Source of the DNA: Verrucosispora sioxanthis
Lineage (GTDB): Bacteria; Actinomycetota; Actinomycetes; Mycobacteriales; Micromonosporaceae
NCBI RefSeq assembly: GCF_010560025.1
Contig: NZ_SAIY01000008.1
Location: 1 to 64,000, forward strand
Length of the DNA: 64,000 bases
Reading direction: 5' to 3'
Shown here: positions 44,500 through 53,142 of the stretch, piece after piece
How positions within the stretch are numbered: the first letter of the stretch is position 1
Layout of the letters: every line of letters starts with the position of its first letter
The notes under the pieces: model-generated
Told to the model about the DNA's origin: nothing
Databases searched by the model: none
The model's input: the letters and a program-made list of their open reading frames with translations, nothing else
Translations under genes and position numbers: made by a program

Positions 44500-45642
44500 C
44501 TACTCCTCCGGATGGCTGTTCGACCGAGGTCGGGGCGGGTACCGGCGTTCCACCAGGTGTTCGTCGTCGAAGTGGCGGACGGCCCGGCCGATCGTGACCG
44601 CGATGATGGTGAGTGGATCGTCGGCGGCGGCCATGATGCGGGGTCGAGACGCCCGGTGCCCGACGGCGGCTCGGGCCGGCCGCCCGCCCCACCCGTCGTC
44701 CTCGGGAGCCCGGAGGGGTTCGTCGCCGGCTGGCACGATCAACGGCTGCACCCAGGCGGGCAGCGCCCCCAGCAGGCGCCGCACGCTCACCCCGGTCGCC
44801 GGGTCGACCCAGACCCGCTCCTCGACCAGCAGCACGGCCGGCCGCCGCCCCAACTGCTCGTACCCGGCGCTCACCTCGACCAGTTGCACGTCGAATCTGG
44901 CGCGGTCGACGGTCGCGGCGACCCGCGTCGCGATCTCTCGCAGGCGGTCGGGACCGTCCTGCCGGGCGGCAGGCTGAGCGTCGCCGGACGGATCGAGGTC
45001 CGGTGGCACGGCGAGCGTCGCGATCACGAACTCCGTCCGCGTCTGGGGCGGGCGCGGCGGCCAGGGGACGGGTTGAGCGTCGCCCCGCCCCTCGGCCAGC
45101 TCGATGATCGAGTCGCCGAGGTACGCCAGCACCCGCTCGTACGCGTCGCGCTCACCGCGCCGGCGACTGAGGGCGATCAGTCCGGTCTCGGCGTACTGCG
45201 GCACACCCGGGATGGCCGCGACGGTGTCCTCGCCCGCGCCGCCCGGCGGCACCTCCCACAGCACCGGCAACAGGCGCTGGCCCGGCAGCCGGGAGTGCAG
45301 GGTCGCCGGTTGCCGGAGAAAGGCGGCGCGTTCCGTGGCGGCCACCTCGTCGGTGTCGTAGCACTCCGAACGCAGGGCGACGAACACCGCGACCGTGGCC
45401 AACGCCCGCTCGACGCGAGCCGCCGACCGGGCCGAGGGGTCGCCGCACGGCCGGAACATCCCGGTCCGCCAGTGTGGCCGCTCCCTCGGCAGCCCACCGA
45501 CCACCCGGGCCAGGTCCTCGAACACCGTCCGCTCGTAGTAGTCGAGCTCGACGGTGCGGTCCACGGTGGTCGGATGCGCGTGACTGAGAAAGAAGTAGCA
45601 GGGCTGCTGCCCGGAAGGCGACTCTGTCTCGTCTGGCGTCAT
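44500..45642 (-). CDS. fxsC: TIR-like protein FxsC
   Basis: 380 aa. The N-terminal domain begins CYFFLSHAHPTTVDRTVELD and continues with a TIR-like pattern (YYERTVFEDLARVVGG, VAVFVALRSECYDTDE, LLPVLWEVPPGG). The C-terminal part has VIATLAVPPDLDPSG, VLLVEERVWVDPATGVSVRR and ends with a short charged tail, as in FxsC proteins of FxSxx-COOH clusters. ATG 45642 has GGGAG 9 bases upstream; longer frames overlap the next gene. Whether it has NADase activity like other TIR proteins cannot be told; the catalytic glutamate is not obvious. It lies 76 bases after the AAC(3)-like gene. Confidence 0.85.
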   Translation of the reverse strand: MTPDETESPSGQQPCYFFLSHAHPTTVDRTVELDYYERTVFEDLARVVGGLPRERPHWRTGMFRPCGDPSARSAARVERALATVAVFVALRSECYDTDEVAATERAAFLRQPATLHSRLPGQRLLPVLWEVPPGGAGEDTVAAIPGVPQYAETGLIALSRRRGERDAYERVLAYLGDSIIELAEGRGDAQPVPWPPRPPQTRTEFVIATLAVPPDLDPSGDAQPAARQDGPDRLREIATRVAATVDRARFDVQLVEVSAGYEQLGRRPAVLLVEERVWVDPATGVSVRRLLGALPAWVQPLIVPAGDEPLRAPEDDGWGGRPARAAVGHRASRPRIMAAADDPLTIIAVTIGRAVRHFDDEHLVERRYPPRPRSNSHPEE

Positions 45643-45718
45643 CGAGGCCGCTCCCGAGTGGGAGAGGCTGAGCCGAGTCGCACCGCCGTCCCCCAACCGT
45701 CCACACGTCAGGCGAACA

Positions 45719-46558
45719 TCACGATACGTGAAAGGGCCAACACCCACCAGCGTCGCGATGTTGACGGTGACGGGACAGCCAGCCGACCGCGAAGTCGACC
45801 GCGCGGCGCACGGGCATGCTGCGCCCGACCGCGCCGCCGACCCGGCCGCGGACCACCACCGGATCGGGCGACCGCTCCAGCGCCCGGCCGAGCCGGCCGA
45901 AGTCGCTGTCGTCGAGATCGAGACCGGTGAAGTCCATTCGCACCCGACGGTCGCCGTCGCGCACGAAGCAGCAGTAGGCGCGGGTCCGCCGCGTCGGCAG
46001 CCGGTACTCGGCGAGGTGGTAGGCGGTGCAGACCCGGTGGTCCACCCCCAACAGCAGCACCGTCGCGTCGGCGTCGTACAGGGCGCCCAGCGGAGACCGC
46101 TCCCCCAGATGGCAGTCGAGGTCGTGCACCCGCATCAGGTCGGTCGCGCCGGGACCGACGGCGGCGAAGGAGGTCTGCGGATGTCCACTGCGGACCGCGG
46201 ACGGACTCCGGCGGACCTGCTCGGCGAGTACCCCCATCCCGCGCGACGGCGTGTCCGCGGGATCGAACGCCTCGATCCGATCGATGTGCCGGGCCACCCC
46301 GGCGGGGCTGAGTCCGCTGGTCGCGGCGCGGAACGCGGGACTGGATGTGGAGTTGTGGGCGGTCTGCGCGGGGACCACGACGGCGGCCCGACCGACGACC
46401 CGACGCAGCGCGGCGAGCAGGGTCGCCGCGCCGCCGTCCACCGGACCGACCGCCCGCATCGACGCGTGCACCAGTACGTGTCGCCCCGGGGCAAGCCCGA
46501 CCGCGGCGAGCTGGTCGGCCAGCTCCGTCGCGGTGGCCACCCGCACGGCCGTGGTCAC
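45719..46558 (-). CDS. AAC(3)-like antibiotic N-acetyltransferase in the Fxs operon
   Basis: 279 aa of the aminoglycoside 3-N-acetyltransferase family: LADQLAAVGLAPGRHVLVHA, then PVDGGAATLLAALRRVVG, and the conserved active-site region VLLLGVDHRVCTAYHLAEYR. Classical members acetylate the 3-amino group of deoxystreptamine drugs using acetyl-CoA. The start GTG 46558 overlaps the FxsB stop (GTGA), so translation is coupled to the RiPP enzyme. Family members occur in Fxs clusters, so it may acetylate the modified peptide or a pathway product rather than a drug. That is an inference; resistance activity cannot be excluded. Confidence 0.82.
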   Translation of the reverse strand: MTTAVRVATATELADQLAAVGLAPGRHVLVHASMRAVGPVDGGAATLLAALRRVVGRAAVVVPAQTAHNSTSSPAFRAATSGLSPAGVARHIDRIEAFDPADTPSRGMGVLAEQVRRSPSAVRSGHPQTSFAAVGPGATDLMRVHDLDCHLGERSPLGALYDADATVLLLGVDHRVCTAYHLAEYRLPTRRTRAYCCFVRDGDRRVRMDFTGLDLDDSDFGRLGRALERSPDPVVVRGRVGGAVGRSMPVRRAVDFAVGWLSRHRQHRDAGGCWPFHVS

Positions 46559-48903
46559 GGTGTCAACGCCGCCGCGAGTCGACGGACGAACCGGTTACCG
46601 GCCGGTGTCAACGCACCGCTGCCCAGCAGGGCGTCGGCGGCGTCCGCGGTCCAGGTCCGGAACTGCTCGTGGCGCTGGTGCGCCGGGCCGCCCGGTGCCT
46701 CCCGGCTGGCCCGCTGCCGCCACATCTCGGTGATGGTGAGGTGCGCGTAGGTGCCCTGGAGCACCCCCTCGACCGGCCGCGGGTCGGATCGCCAGCCCAC
46801 CGTCAACCGGACGGCGGGGCTGGGTGCGAAGAGGTCGCACAGGTCGAGCAGGGCCCCGAGCACGCTGTGCTGGAACTCATGGGCGATCATCACGGCCGTG
46901 GCGGAGGCGTCGGCCAGCGCGACGCCGACCGACGCGAACGCCTGCCGGGCGGTGGAGCTGCGCAGCGTACCGGTCGGGTCGTCGACGAGCGGCACCACCG
47001 CCCGCAGTCCCGCCCGTACGGCGGCGGCCTGGTGTGGCAGATCGGCCTCGATGCTCGACCAGGCACCGGCCAGGACCTCACCCCAGCGGGCCAGCGTCGA
47101 CGCGTCGGGGCGCTCCGCGGCCTTCCAGTCGTGACAGTCCCGGTGCGGGTCGAGGTCCTCGAACAGGATCGTCGTGCCGGCGAAGGCGAGCCGGCGGTTG
47201 GCCTGCCAGCGGCCCCCCGTCACCTGCGGCGCCGTGGCGTGGAGATCCCCGTCGAAGGACACCAGGGTCGTACCGGCGGCGTGCCGGAGGCGCCACCTGC
47301 CGGGCTCGACGGTCAGGACGGCGGCGCCGGTCACCGGTTCCGGCACCGTCACCGCGCCCAGCGACGGCAGATGCAGCACCCCGGCGCGCATCGGCACGTC
47401 GAGTTCCACGTTGGCGCCGGCCCGCACCGCGGCCGCCGCGGCGACACAGGACAGCTGGGCCGCCGCGGCGGAGTCGGTGCCGAGCTGCCGCCGCGCGTCG
47501 ACCGCCCACACCCGCACGTACGGATGTCGCAGCGTCTCCTCGACCGCGTCGGGCGCCTCCCGGTCGAGCCGCACCAACGCCTCCCAGCCGGTCCGTTCGG
47601 TGACCGGCGTGCCGTCGGCGACCTCGACGAGCATCGCCCGGGTGATCGCGAGCTGGGACTCGGCGAGGAAGCGGACGGCGTCGGCGTCGGTACGACCGGC
47701 GGCGATCCGGTCCAGCAGACCGTCGGGCAGGTCCGTGCCGTCCTGATCGACAGGTGCGGTGACCGGCGGTTCGACGTCGTGTCGGGCGCTCAGAGACACG
47801 ATCAACTCCTTGAGATCGGCGCAGTAGGCCGACGGGTTGTCGAAGCCGTTGCTCTCTCGGTACCGGTGGGCGAACAGCCCACCGCCGCACTGGGTCACGA
47901 CCGGACAGGTCCGGCACTGCGCCGACAGCCCGGCCAGTCCGGTCTGCCGGAGCGCGATCTCGGGCAGTCTCGACACCTCGTCGACGGTGTGCGTGAACAC
48001 GCTCAGGCCGGTGGCCGCGGCCCCGTCGTACGCCGTCTTCAACGAGTCGACCTGCTCCCAGGTGCCGTCGGTCTCGACGACCACCAGGTCCGCGGGATCG
48101 AGACCGACCCACTCGCTGCCGCTGTGGCCGCCCGCCGCGGTGGAACGGAGCGAGTCGAACAGCCGGATCGGCATGGGCCGCCCGTCGGCCGTCCAGCGTT
48201 CGTGCACAGCCAGCAACCAGTCCGCGTACGGCGTGGCCCGCCCGGCGGGCCGGTACGGCGGATTCGCCCAGGTCGCGTGCGGCAGCAGCAGGTCGAGGCG
48301 GGGCGGCCGGACGGCTCGTAACGCCTCGTACACGGCGATGGGGTCATTGCGGACGTCCACCGTGCAGAGGATGCCGGCGAAGAGACGACGATAGGCCGGT
48401 GTTCGCAGCAGCCCGATGCCCCGCAGCACCTGGGGGTGGCTGCTGGCACCGTTGGCGAACCGCCGGTGCCGGTCGTTTGCGGCCCGGTCACCGTCGAGGG
48501 AGATGCCCACCCGGACGTCGTACTCCGCGAACAGGTCGCAGTACGGCTCGGACAGCCGGACCCCGTTGGACTGCATCAGCAGGTCGAGGTGGCTGACGGG
48601 AGTGATCCGTCGCCGCAGCACCGCCAGCACCTGCCGCATGCGGTCGGGTCCGAGCAGCAGCGGTTCGCCGCCGTGCAGGACGACGCTCACCCGCCGCAGC
48701 CGATGGGTGGCGGCGTGCTCGGCGATCCGTTCGGCGACCGCCGCCACCGTTCGGGCGTCCATGACCATCGGACGGCCGCGCCAGCTCTGGTCGGCGTGCT
48801 CGTAGACGTAGCAGTGGTCACAGGCCAGGTCGCACCGGCTGTGGACCTTCAGCACGTACTGGCTGATGGGCCAGGCCGTCCCCGGTGACCCGCTGGTCGG
48901 CAC
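46555..48903 (-). CDS. fxsB: Radical SAM/SPASM peptide maturase FxsB with fused HExxH domain
   Basis: 782 aa. The N-terminal radical SAM domain has CDLACDHCY (C24, C28, C31 bind the 4Fe-4S cluster). VVLHGGEPLLL follows. A SPASM-type cysteine cluster is near residues 320-355 (CRTCPVVTQCGGGLFAHR, AYCADL). The C-terminal part carries HEFQH (residues 675-679), a metallopeptidase-like HExxH. Characterised FxsB enzymes form a three-residue cyclophane on the Phe-x-Ser motif of FxsA. Here the substrate is the peptide encoded just upstream, whose stop lies 12 bases before this start. It is cytosolic. Confidence 0.9.
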   Translation of the reverse strand: MPTSGSPGTAWPISQYVLKVHSRCDLACDHCYVYEHADQSWRGRPMVMDARTVAAVAERIAEHAATHRLRRVSVVLHGGEPLLLGPDRMRQVLAVLRRRITPVSHLDLLMQSNGVRLSEPYCDLFAEYDVRVGISLDGDRAANDRHRRFANGASSHPQVLRGIGLLRTPAYRRLFAGILCTVDVRNDPIAVYEALRAVRPPRLDLLLPHATWANPPYRPAGRATPYADWLLAVHERWTADGRPMPIRLFDSLRSTAAGGHSGSEWVGLDPADLVVVETDGTWEQVDSLKTAYDGAAATGLSVFTHTVDEVSRLPEIALRQTGLAGLSAQCRTCPVVTQCGGGLFAHRYRESNGFDNPSAYCADLKELIVSLSARHDVEPPVTAPVDQDGTDLPDGLLDRIAAGRTDADAVRFLAESQLAITRAMLVEVADGTPVTERTGWEALVRLDREAPDAVEETLRHPYVRVWAVDARRQLGTDSAAAAQLSCVAAAAAVRAGANVELDVPMRAGVLHLPSLGAVTVPEPVTGAAVLTVEPGRWRLRHAAGTTLVSFDGDLHATAPQVTGGRWQANRRLAFAGTTILFEDLDPHRDCHDWKAAERPDASTLARWGEVLAGAWSSIEADLPHQAAAVRAGLRAVVPLVDDPTGTLRSSTARQAFASVGVALADASATAVMIAHEFQHSVLGALLDLCDLFAPSPAVRLTVGWRSDPRPVEGVLQGTYAHLTITEMWRQRASREAPGGPAHQRHEQFRTWTADAADALLGSGALTPAGNRFVRRLAAALTP

Positions 48904-48915
48904 GACGACCGGGGC

Positions 48916-49092
48916 CTACGCGACGGATCCGAACCGGGCAACCTCCACGCCACCCTCGGCGTCGTCGCGATGACGCAGGACCGTTCGGGTCACGTCCACC
49001 GCCCGCGCCACCGGGATCTCACCCAACGGCCGACGTCGCAGCTCGGATAGCCACTCGGTCATGCTGACTTGCTGGTTCTCGGCAATGTTCAT
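48916..49092 (-). CDS. fxsA: FxSxx-COOH precursor peptide FxsA
   Basis: 58 aa; a small gene read directly from sequence. ATG 49092 begins MNIAENQQVSMTEWLSELRR, with a middle segment GEIPVARAVDVTRTVL, and the C-terminus is RFGSVA followed by TAG (48918-48916). The ending F-G-S-V-A is exactly the FxSxx-COOH signature: the Phe and Ser three residues apart are the sites joined by FxsB. The AAAGAG-type ribosome binding site is weak. It lies directly upstream of fxsB on the same strand. The remainder acts as leader. The mature product and its biological activity are unknown. Confidence 0.92.
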   Translation of the reverse strand: MNIAENQQVSMTEWLSELRRRPLGEIPVARAVDVTRTVLRHRDDAEGGVEVARFGSVA

Positions 49093-49306
49093 GGTCTTGC
49101 TCTTTCTGGGCGGAGCGCGGGCACCACGATCCGGGTTGGATGTTCCATCGATGTTTCGGGGCGGAGCGGCACCGACGGGCGATCACCCCCGACGAACGGC
49201 GCAGGTCCTTCCCAGCTCAGCATGATTCCTCAGCATCGGGATGAACATAGTCAATCGGTCGATACTGCCCAGCCCGACATGCCGAGATGTCGGCGGCAGT
49301 ATGGGA
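49093..49306 (-). promoter_or_regulatory. Gap upstream of fxsA, probable promoter region
   Basis: 214 bp between the protease-STAND stop and fxsA. Its base composition is lower in GC than its neighbours (for example AATGTTC and TCAATCGGTCGATAC), and no hairpin strong enough for a terminator is evident. Fxs expression may come from here or by read-through from 53.1 kb. No confident -35/-10 pair. Confidence 0.3.
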
Positions 49307-52300
49307 TCACCAGGGTGCCGCCGGGTCCAGCGGGCGCAGTCTATACAACAACTCGCGTCCGCCTCGGCTGAGTCTCCCCGAATGTTCGAACGGTTCCAGC
49401 GCCTCGCGCGCCTCGGCCAGCGTCGCCGTCCGTGCCGGCTCCGCGAGAACCCGACCGAACAGCAGCAACGACTGCGCCAGCTCCTCGGCAAGCTCCACGT
49501 TCGCCGGATCCCTGCCCCTCAGCTCGCGGCGGACGTGTGCCGCCGCGCTGAGCAGCGTCTCCGCGTTGCCGGAGCGCGGCCGGGTCACACCGCCGAGCGC
49601 CAGTTCACCGAGTCTGTCGTAGAAGGACGCCAGGTGCCGGGCGAAGTGGATGCTCCCTGGTTCGGCGGCGAGCATCTGCTCGGCCCTGGTCCGACCCAGC
49701 CGGTAGAAGCGCTCCGCCGCTTCGCCGTCGTCGCGTTCGGCGGCGAGTGCTCCGAGGCCGGAGTAGAAGAACAGCGCGTCGCGGACGAACCTCGCATTGC
49801 GGGGCTCGACCGCGAGCAGATCCTCGGCGACGTCGAGCCCCAGCCGGTAGTGCCGCTCGGCGTCGGCCAACTGGCCCTCCTGCACGGCGAGCTCACCCAG
49901 CCCGCCGTGGCACACCAGCAGATCGTGCGAGAACTCGGTGTTGCGCGGCTGCACGTCCCGCAGCCGACGTCGGATGTCCAGTGCCAGTTCGTATCGCCGC
50001 CGGGCCTCCGCGAACTGCGTCGCCTCCGCCGCGAGATCGCCCAGACGCTCGTAGGAGACCGACAGGTCCCGGGCGAACGTGACGTTGTCCGGATCGTCAC
50101 TCGACAGTCGCTCCCGCAACTGGTGGCCTCGTTCGTACAGGTGCCGCGCCTGCGTGGGATCGCCGCTCTCCAAAGCGAGATCACCGAGCACGTCGTAGGA
50201 GATGGACAGATCCCGAGCGAATGTCGGATTGTTCGGCTCCTGGGTGAACAGACGCTCGCGGATCTCCAACACCTGCCGGTACAACGCCTCCGCCCGGATC
50301 GGGTCGCCCGTCTCACGGATGGCCTCGGCGAGCCGTTGCCGGGACACCGCCAGGTCACGCGCGTAGGCGCTGTCGACGGGATGCGCCCGGTGCAGTCGCT
50401 CCCGGATGGCCAGCCCCTTCTCGTACAGCCCACGTGCGAGCTCCGGTTGACCCAGCCAGGCCGCCAGCCGCCCGAGCTTGTTGTACGAGATCGACAACTC
50501 CCGGGCGAGGTGGTCGTCGTCCGGCCGCGCCCAGGAGAGGCGCTCCCGGATGCCCAACGCGCGGGTGTAGAGGGCCTCGGCGCGTTCGCTCTGCCCGGAA
50601 TCCCGGGCCAGGTCACCGATCCTGTTGTACGAGGTGGAGAGTTCGATCATCCTGATGTCGCCGGCCTGCCCGGTCCGGGCCGCCTCCTCCACCTGTGCCT
50701 CCACGCCACCGGCGAGCAGCCGTTGCAGCCCGATCGCGAGGTCGAGGTTGCCCGGCCGGTCACCGCCGCCGTGCGCCCGGACCTCTGCCCGGTCGGTGAG
50801 GCTGGTGTGCCTGTCGAACAGTGCCGCGGCCACCGCCGTGGCGGCGACGGAGTCGCTGGCCGCCAGCCGGGCGAGCAGGTCGAGGCTCCGAGCGACCTGC
50901 CCGTCGTCGGCCAGGTCGAACACCGCCGCGAGCAGTTCACGTCCAGCGTCACGCTGACCGGCCAGGGTCTCGGCGACCAGCGCTTCGCCGAGCAGGTCCG
51001 GACGGACGGGATTGACCTGCAACGGCCCGGCGTACAGCGCGGAGAGCCAGAGCACCGTCTCACCCCGCACTGCCGACCTGCGCTCACCGCGCAGCTCGGG
51101 CAGGATCTGGAGCAGCCCGTCGGCCTGGTCGCCGTCCTCGGCGCCGGCCAGGCTGGCCAGGGCGACCGCGGCACGGCGGGTCCGCTCGGCCAGTGCCGCT
51201 GGCGCCTGCCCGTTCCAGTGGCGCGCCTCGTGATCGAGCGCGCGGTCGACGGGCGGCCGGTCCCGCGCCGCGTCCTGGTCGGACAGCGCGCGGTCGAACG
51301 CCTCGAGCAACACCTCCAGCGGCACCTCGTACCGCTTCTCGCCCAGCGGCGGCACCGGGGGCGTCGGCGGCGACTTCTCGCCGAACCAGGCACGCCGGAA
51401 AGCCTTGAACGACGCCCCGTACAGATCACGGCGCTCGGCCAGCGGCAGACCACGAATCGCGATCGGGTCTCCGCTGCCGCTGAGGATCGTGCGCAGGGCC
51501 GGCTCGGCGCCCTTGCCGAGTTCCCGGACGATGTCCCCGTTGGCCGTGCCACGGGCCGTCGTCCGGGTCAGCAGCACGACCCGTACCGGCGCGAGCTGGC
51601 TGGCGTTGCGTCGCAGTTTGTCGAGCAGCTCCCGCAGCGTGTGGATCGCGATCGCCTCGACGTAGTCGATCACGATCAGCCGGGGCAGCGGCAGTCCGGC
51701 GACCTCGTGCACCGCGCTGGACAGGGCGGTGAGCTCAGTCCACCGGACGACCAGCCAGCCGCATCGGTCCATGGACCGGCACAACTCGATGGCGTGCCGG
51801 GTCTTGCCGGCACCTCCGACGCCGGCGAAACGCCACACCTCCATCGCGGTGGGTCGTTCGCACCACCGCACGGCGTGCGCGAGGTCCTCGTCGCGCAGTC
51901 GGTACGGCACCACCCGCGCGTCGGCGAGCAGCATCTCGGCCGGCAGGGAGCCGGGCATCCGGACGAACCCCTCCCAGCTCGGCCGCAGGGCCGCGGCCTC
52001 CGGCACCGGTAGGACCGCGTGCCATGTCCGGCGGTCGGCCAGCACCGCTTGCGCCCCGAGCCGCAGCAGATCGCGCCCGTGCGCCACGAGTGCCTCGGGC
52101 ACACCGGGCAGCTCGCCGAGCAACGCCGAGATCGGTGCCGCCCAGCCTCCCAGGTCACCGTCGCGGTCCCGGGTACCGGTCAGCACCCCGACGACGGCCC
52201 GCCGGGTCGGGCACAGCAAGGGTGCCCCGGACAGGCCGGGAGCCGCCTGGCCCGCCTTGAGCCGGAAGAACCCGTCGCCGTCGACCCCCTCGAAGATGAA

Positions 52301-52747
52301 CCGTGCCGGTGCGCCCGGCGGTGGGCCGACCAACTCCCGTGCCGCGAATCCGTAGGCGTGGCAGTCGTCGCCCAGTGGCTCACCGCTGGCCGTCCACACG
52401 ACAGGGTGTCGGCCCACCCATGGCCGGGTTGGTTTCAGGCGCAACAGCGCCAGATCCGGAAACGGCCACAGGATGGTGCGTTCCGGCGGATCGGAGTGGG
52501 CGACCACGTCGGCGGGCACCGCACCGTCACCGACGTCAGCGGCGGCCGGCGTCACATCGACCGCCGTGTGGAAGCCTTGGCGGTCGCGGTCGAACACGAC
52601 GTGCGCGGCCGTCACCACCCAGCCGGGGGCGATGAAGAAGCCGCTGCCCAGCAACGTCCCGTCCGGCCCGGCCACCCGGACCACGTGCCGGCGCAACTGG
52701 CGAGAGTCGACCGGGCCACCGCCGGACGGTTGACCGACCGGGGTCAC
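49307..52747 (-). CDS. Trypsin-like protease fused to STAND NTPase and TPRs
   Basis: 1146 aa. Residues 1-215 are a trypsin-like serine protease with a full triad: H49 (VVTAAHVV), D98 (PFPDLALLRL) and S173 (PGLSGAPLL). A STAND-type NTPase follows, with P-loop GVGGAGKT at 309-316 and Walker B RLIVIDYVEA near 355. Residues about 620-1100 are TPR-like repeats (LSISYNKLGRLAAWLGQPEL, LSVSYERLGDLAAEATQFAE). No signal peptide, so cytoplasmic. The design resembles NLR-like conflict proteins in which repeats sense a trigger and the protease acts. GTG 52747 overlaps the Trypco1 stop (GTGA), so the two are coupled. Same strand as, and just upstream of, the Fxs operon. Confidence 0.85.
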   Translation of the reverse strand: MTPVGQPSGGGPVDSRQLRRHVVRVAGPDGTLLGSGFFIAPGWVVTAAHVVFDRDRQGFHTAVDVTPAAADVGDGAVPADVVAHSDPPERTILWPFPDLALLRLKPTRPWVGRHPVVWTASGEPLGDDCHAYGFAARELVGPPPGAPARFIFEGVDGDGFFRLKAGQAAPGLSGAPLLCPTRRAVVGVLTGTRDRDGDLGGWAAPISALLGELPGVPEALVAHGRDLLRLGAQAVLADRRTWHAVLPVPEAAALRPSWEGFVRMPGSLPAEMLLADARVVPYRLRDEDLAHAVRWCERPTAMEVWRFAGVGGAGKTRHAIELCRSMDRCGWLVVRWTELTALSSAVHEVAGLPLPRLIVIDYVEAIAIHTLRELLDKLRRNASQLAPVRVVLLTRTTARGTANGDIVRELGKGAEPALRTILSGSGDPIAIRGLPLAERRDLYGASFKAFRRAWFGEKSPPTPPVPPLGEKRYEVPLEVLLEAFDRALSDQDAARDRPPVDRALDHEARHWNGQAPAALAERTRRAAVALASLAGAEDGDQADGLLQILPELRGERRSAVRGETVLWLSALYAGPLQVNPVRPDLLGEALVAETLAGQRDAGRELLAAVFDLADDGQVARSLDLLARLAASDSVAATAVAAALFDRHTSLTDRAEVRAHGGGDRPGNLDLAIGLQRLLAGGVEAQVEEAARTGQAGDIRMIELSTSYNRIGDLARDSGQSERAEALYTRALGIRERLSWARPDDDHLARELSISYNKLGRLAAWLGQPELARGLYEKGLAIRERLHRAHPVDSAYARDLAVSRQRLAEAIRETGDPIRAEALYRQVLEIRERLFTQEPNNPTFARDLSISYDVLGDLALESGDPTQARHLYERGHQLRERLSSDDPDNVTFARDLSVSYERLGDLAAEATQFAEARRRYELALDIRRRLRDVQPRNTEFSHDLLVCHGGLGELAVQEGQLADAERHYRLGLDVAEDLLAVEPRNARFVRDALFFYSGLGALAAERDDGEAAERFYRLGRTRAEQMLAAEPGSIHFARHLASFYDRLGELALGGVTRPRSGNAETLLSAAAHVRRELRGRDPANVELAEELAQSLLLFGRVLAEPARTATLAEAREALEPFEHSGRLSRGGRELLYRLRPLDPAAPW

Positions 52748-53064
52748 GAACCGCCTTTCCAGACCAGTGTGATCTTGAAGGTGGCCGCTCCGTCGCCGGC
52801 TACGATGAGCCCGGTCAGCGGGCCCGCCTTGGCGGTCAGCGACAGGCCGAACTCGACGGTCGCCTCCGTCGGCTTGGCCTGTTGCCAGGCTCGGGACAGC
52901 TCGTCGGCGATGACCTCGACCGTCTCACGGACGCCGTCGAAGGAGAGCAGTCTCGCCGGTGAGACGTTCTCCGGGCCACCTCCGTCCAGCAGTTCCGCGA
53001 AGAACTCGACCTCACCGGAGCGGATCGCCTCCACGTGTCTGCGCCGAGAATGATCAGGTTGCAT
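52744..53064 (-). CDS. Trypco1 (trypsin-co-occurring domain 1, CU044_2847-type) protein
   Basis: 106 aa. The core VRETVEVIADELSRAWQQAK, then EATVEFGLSLTAKAGPLTG and the final strand TFKITLVWKG, matches the small Trypco1 domain that repeatedly accompanies trypsin-like effector proteins in actinobacteria. It is thought to be an adaptor; no enzymatic residues are visible. ATG 53064 is the start of the open frame and the N-terminal 40 residues are less conserved. Its stop overlaps the start of the protease-STAND gene (GTGA), supporting a two-protein complex. The 78 bases upstream to the ABC permease stop should hold the promoter. Confidence 0.82.
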   Translation of the reverse strand: MQPDHSRRRHVEAIRSGEVEFFAELLDGGGPENVSPARLLSFDGVRETVEVIADELSRAWQQAKPTEATVEFGLSLTAKAGPLTGLIVAGDGAATFKITLVWKGGS

Positions 53065-53142
53065 GCGCCACCCCTCGGTACCGAAGTCGACTCACCTTGC
53101 ATGGTGGCACGCGCGATCACCTCGGTGCCCCGGTGACGTTTC

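Noticed and set aside
49241..52012. 923-codon rightward open frame
   Set aside because: Antisense to the trypsin-STAND-TPR gene; no recognisable motif.
40559..53064. CBASS, Thoeris or classical Avs defence island
   Set aside because: TIR-like, STAND and protease domains suggested defence, but the FxsA peptide and FxsB maturase place the main operon in the Fxs RiPP class. A defence role remains possible but unsupported.
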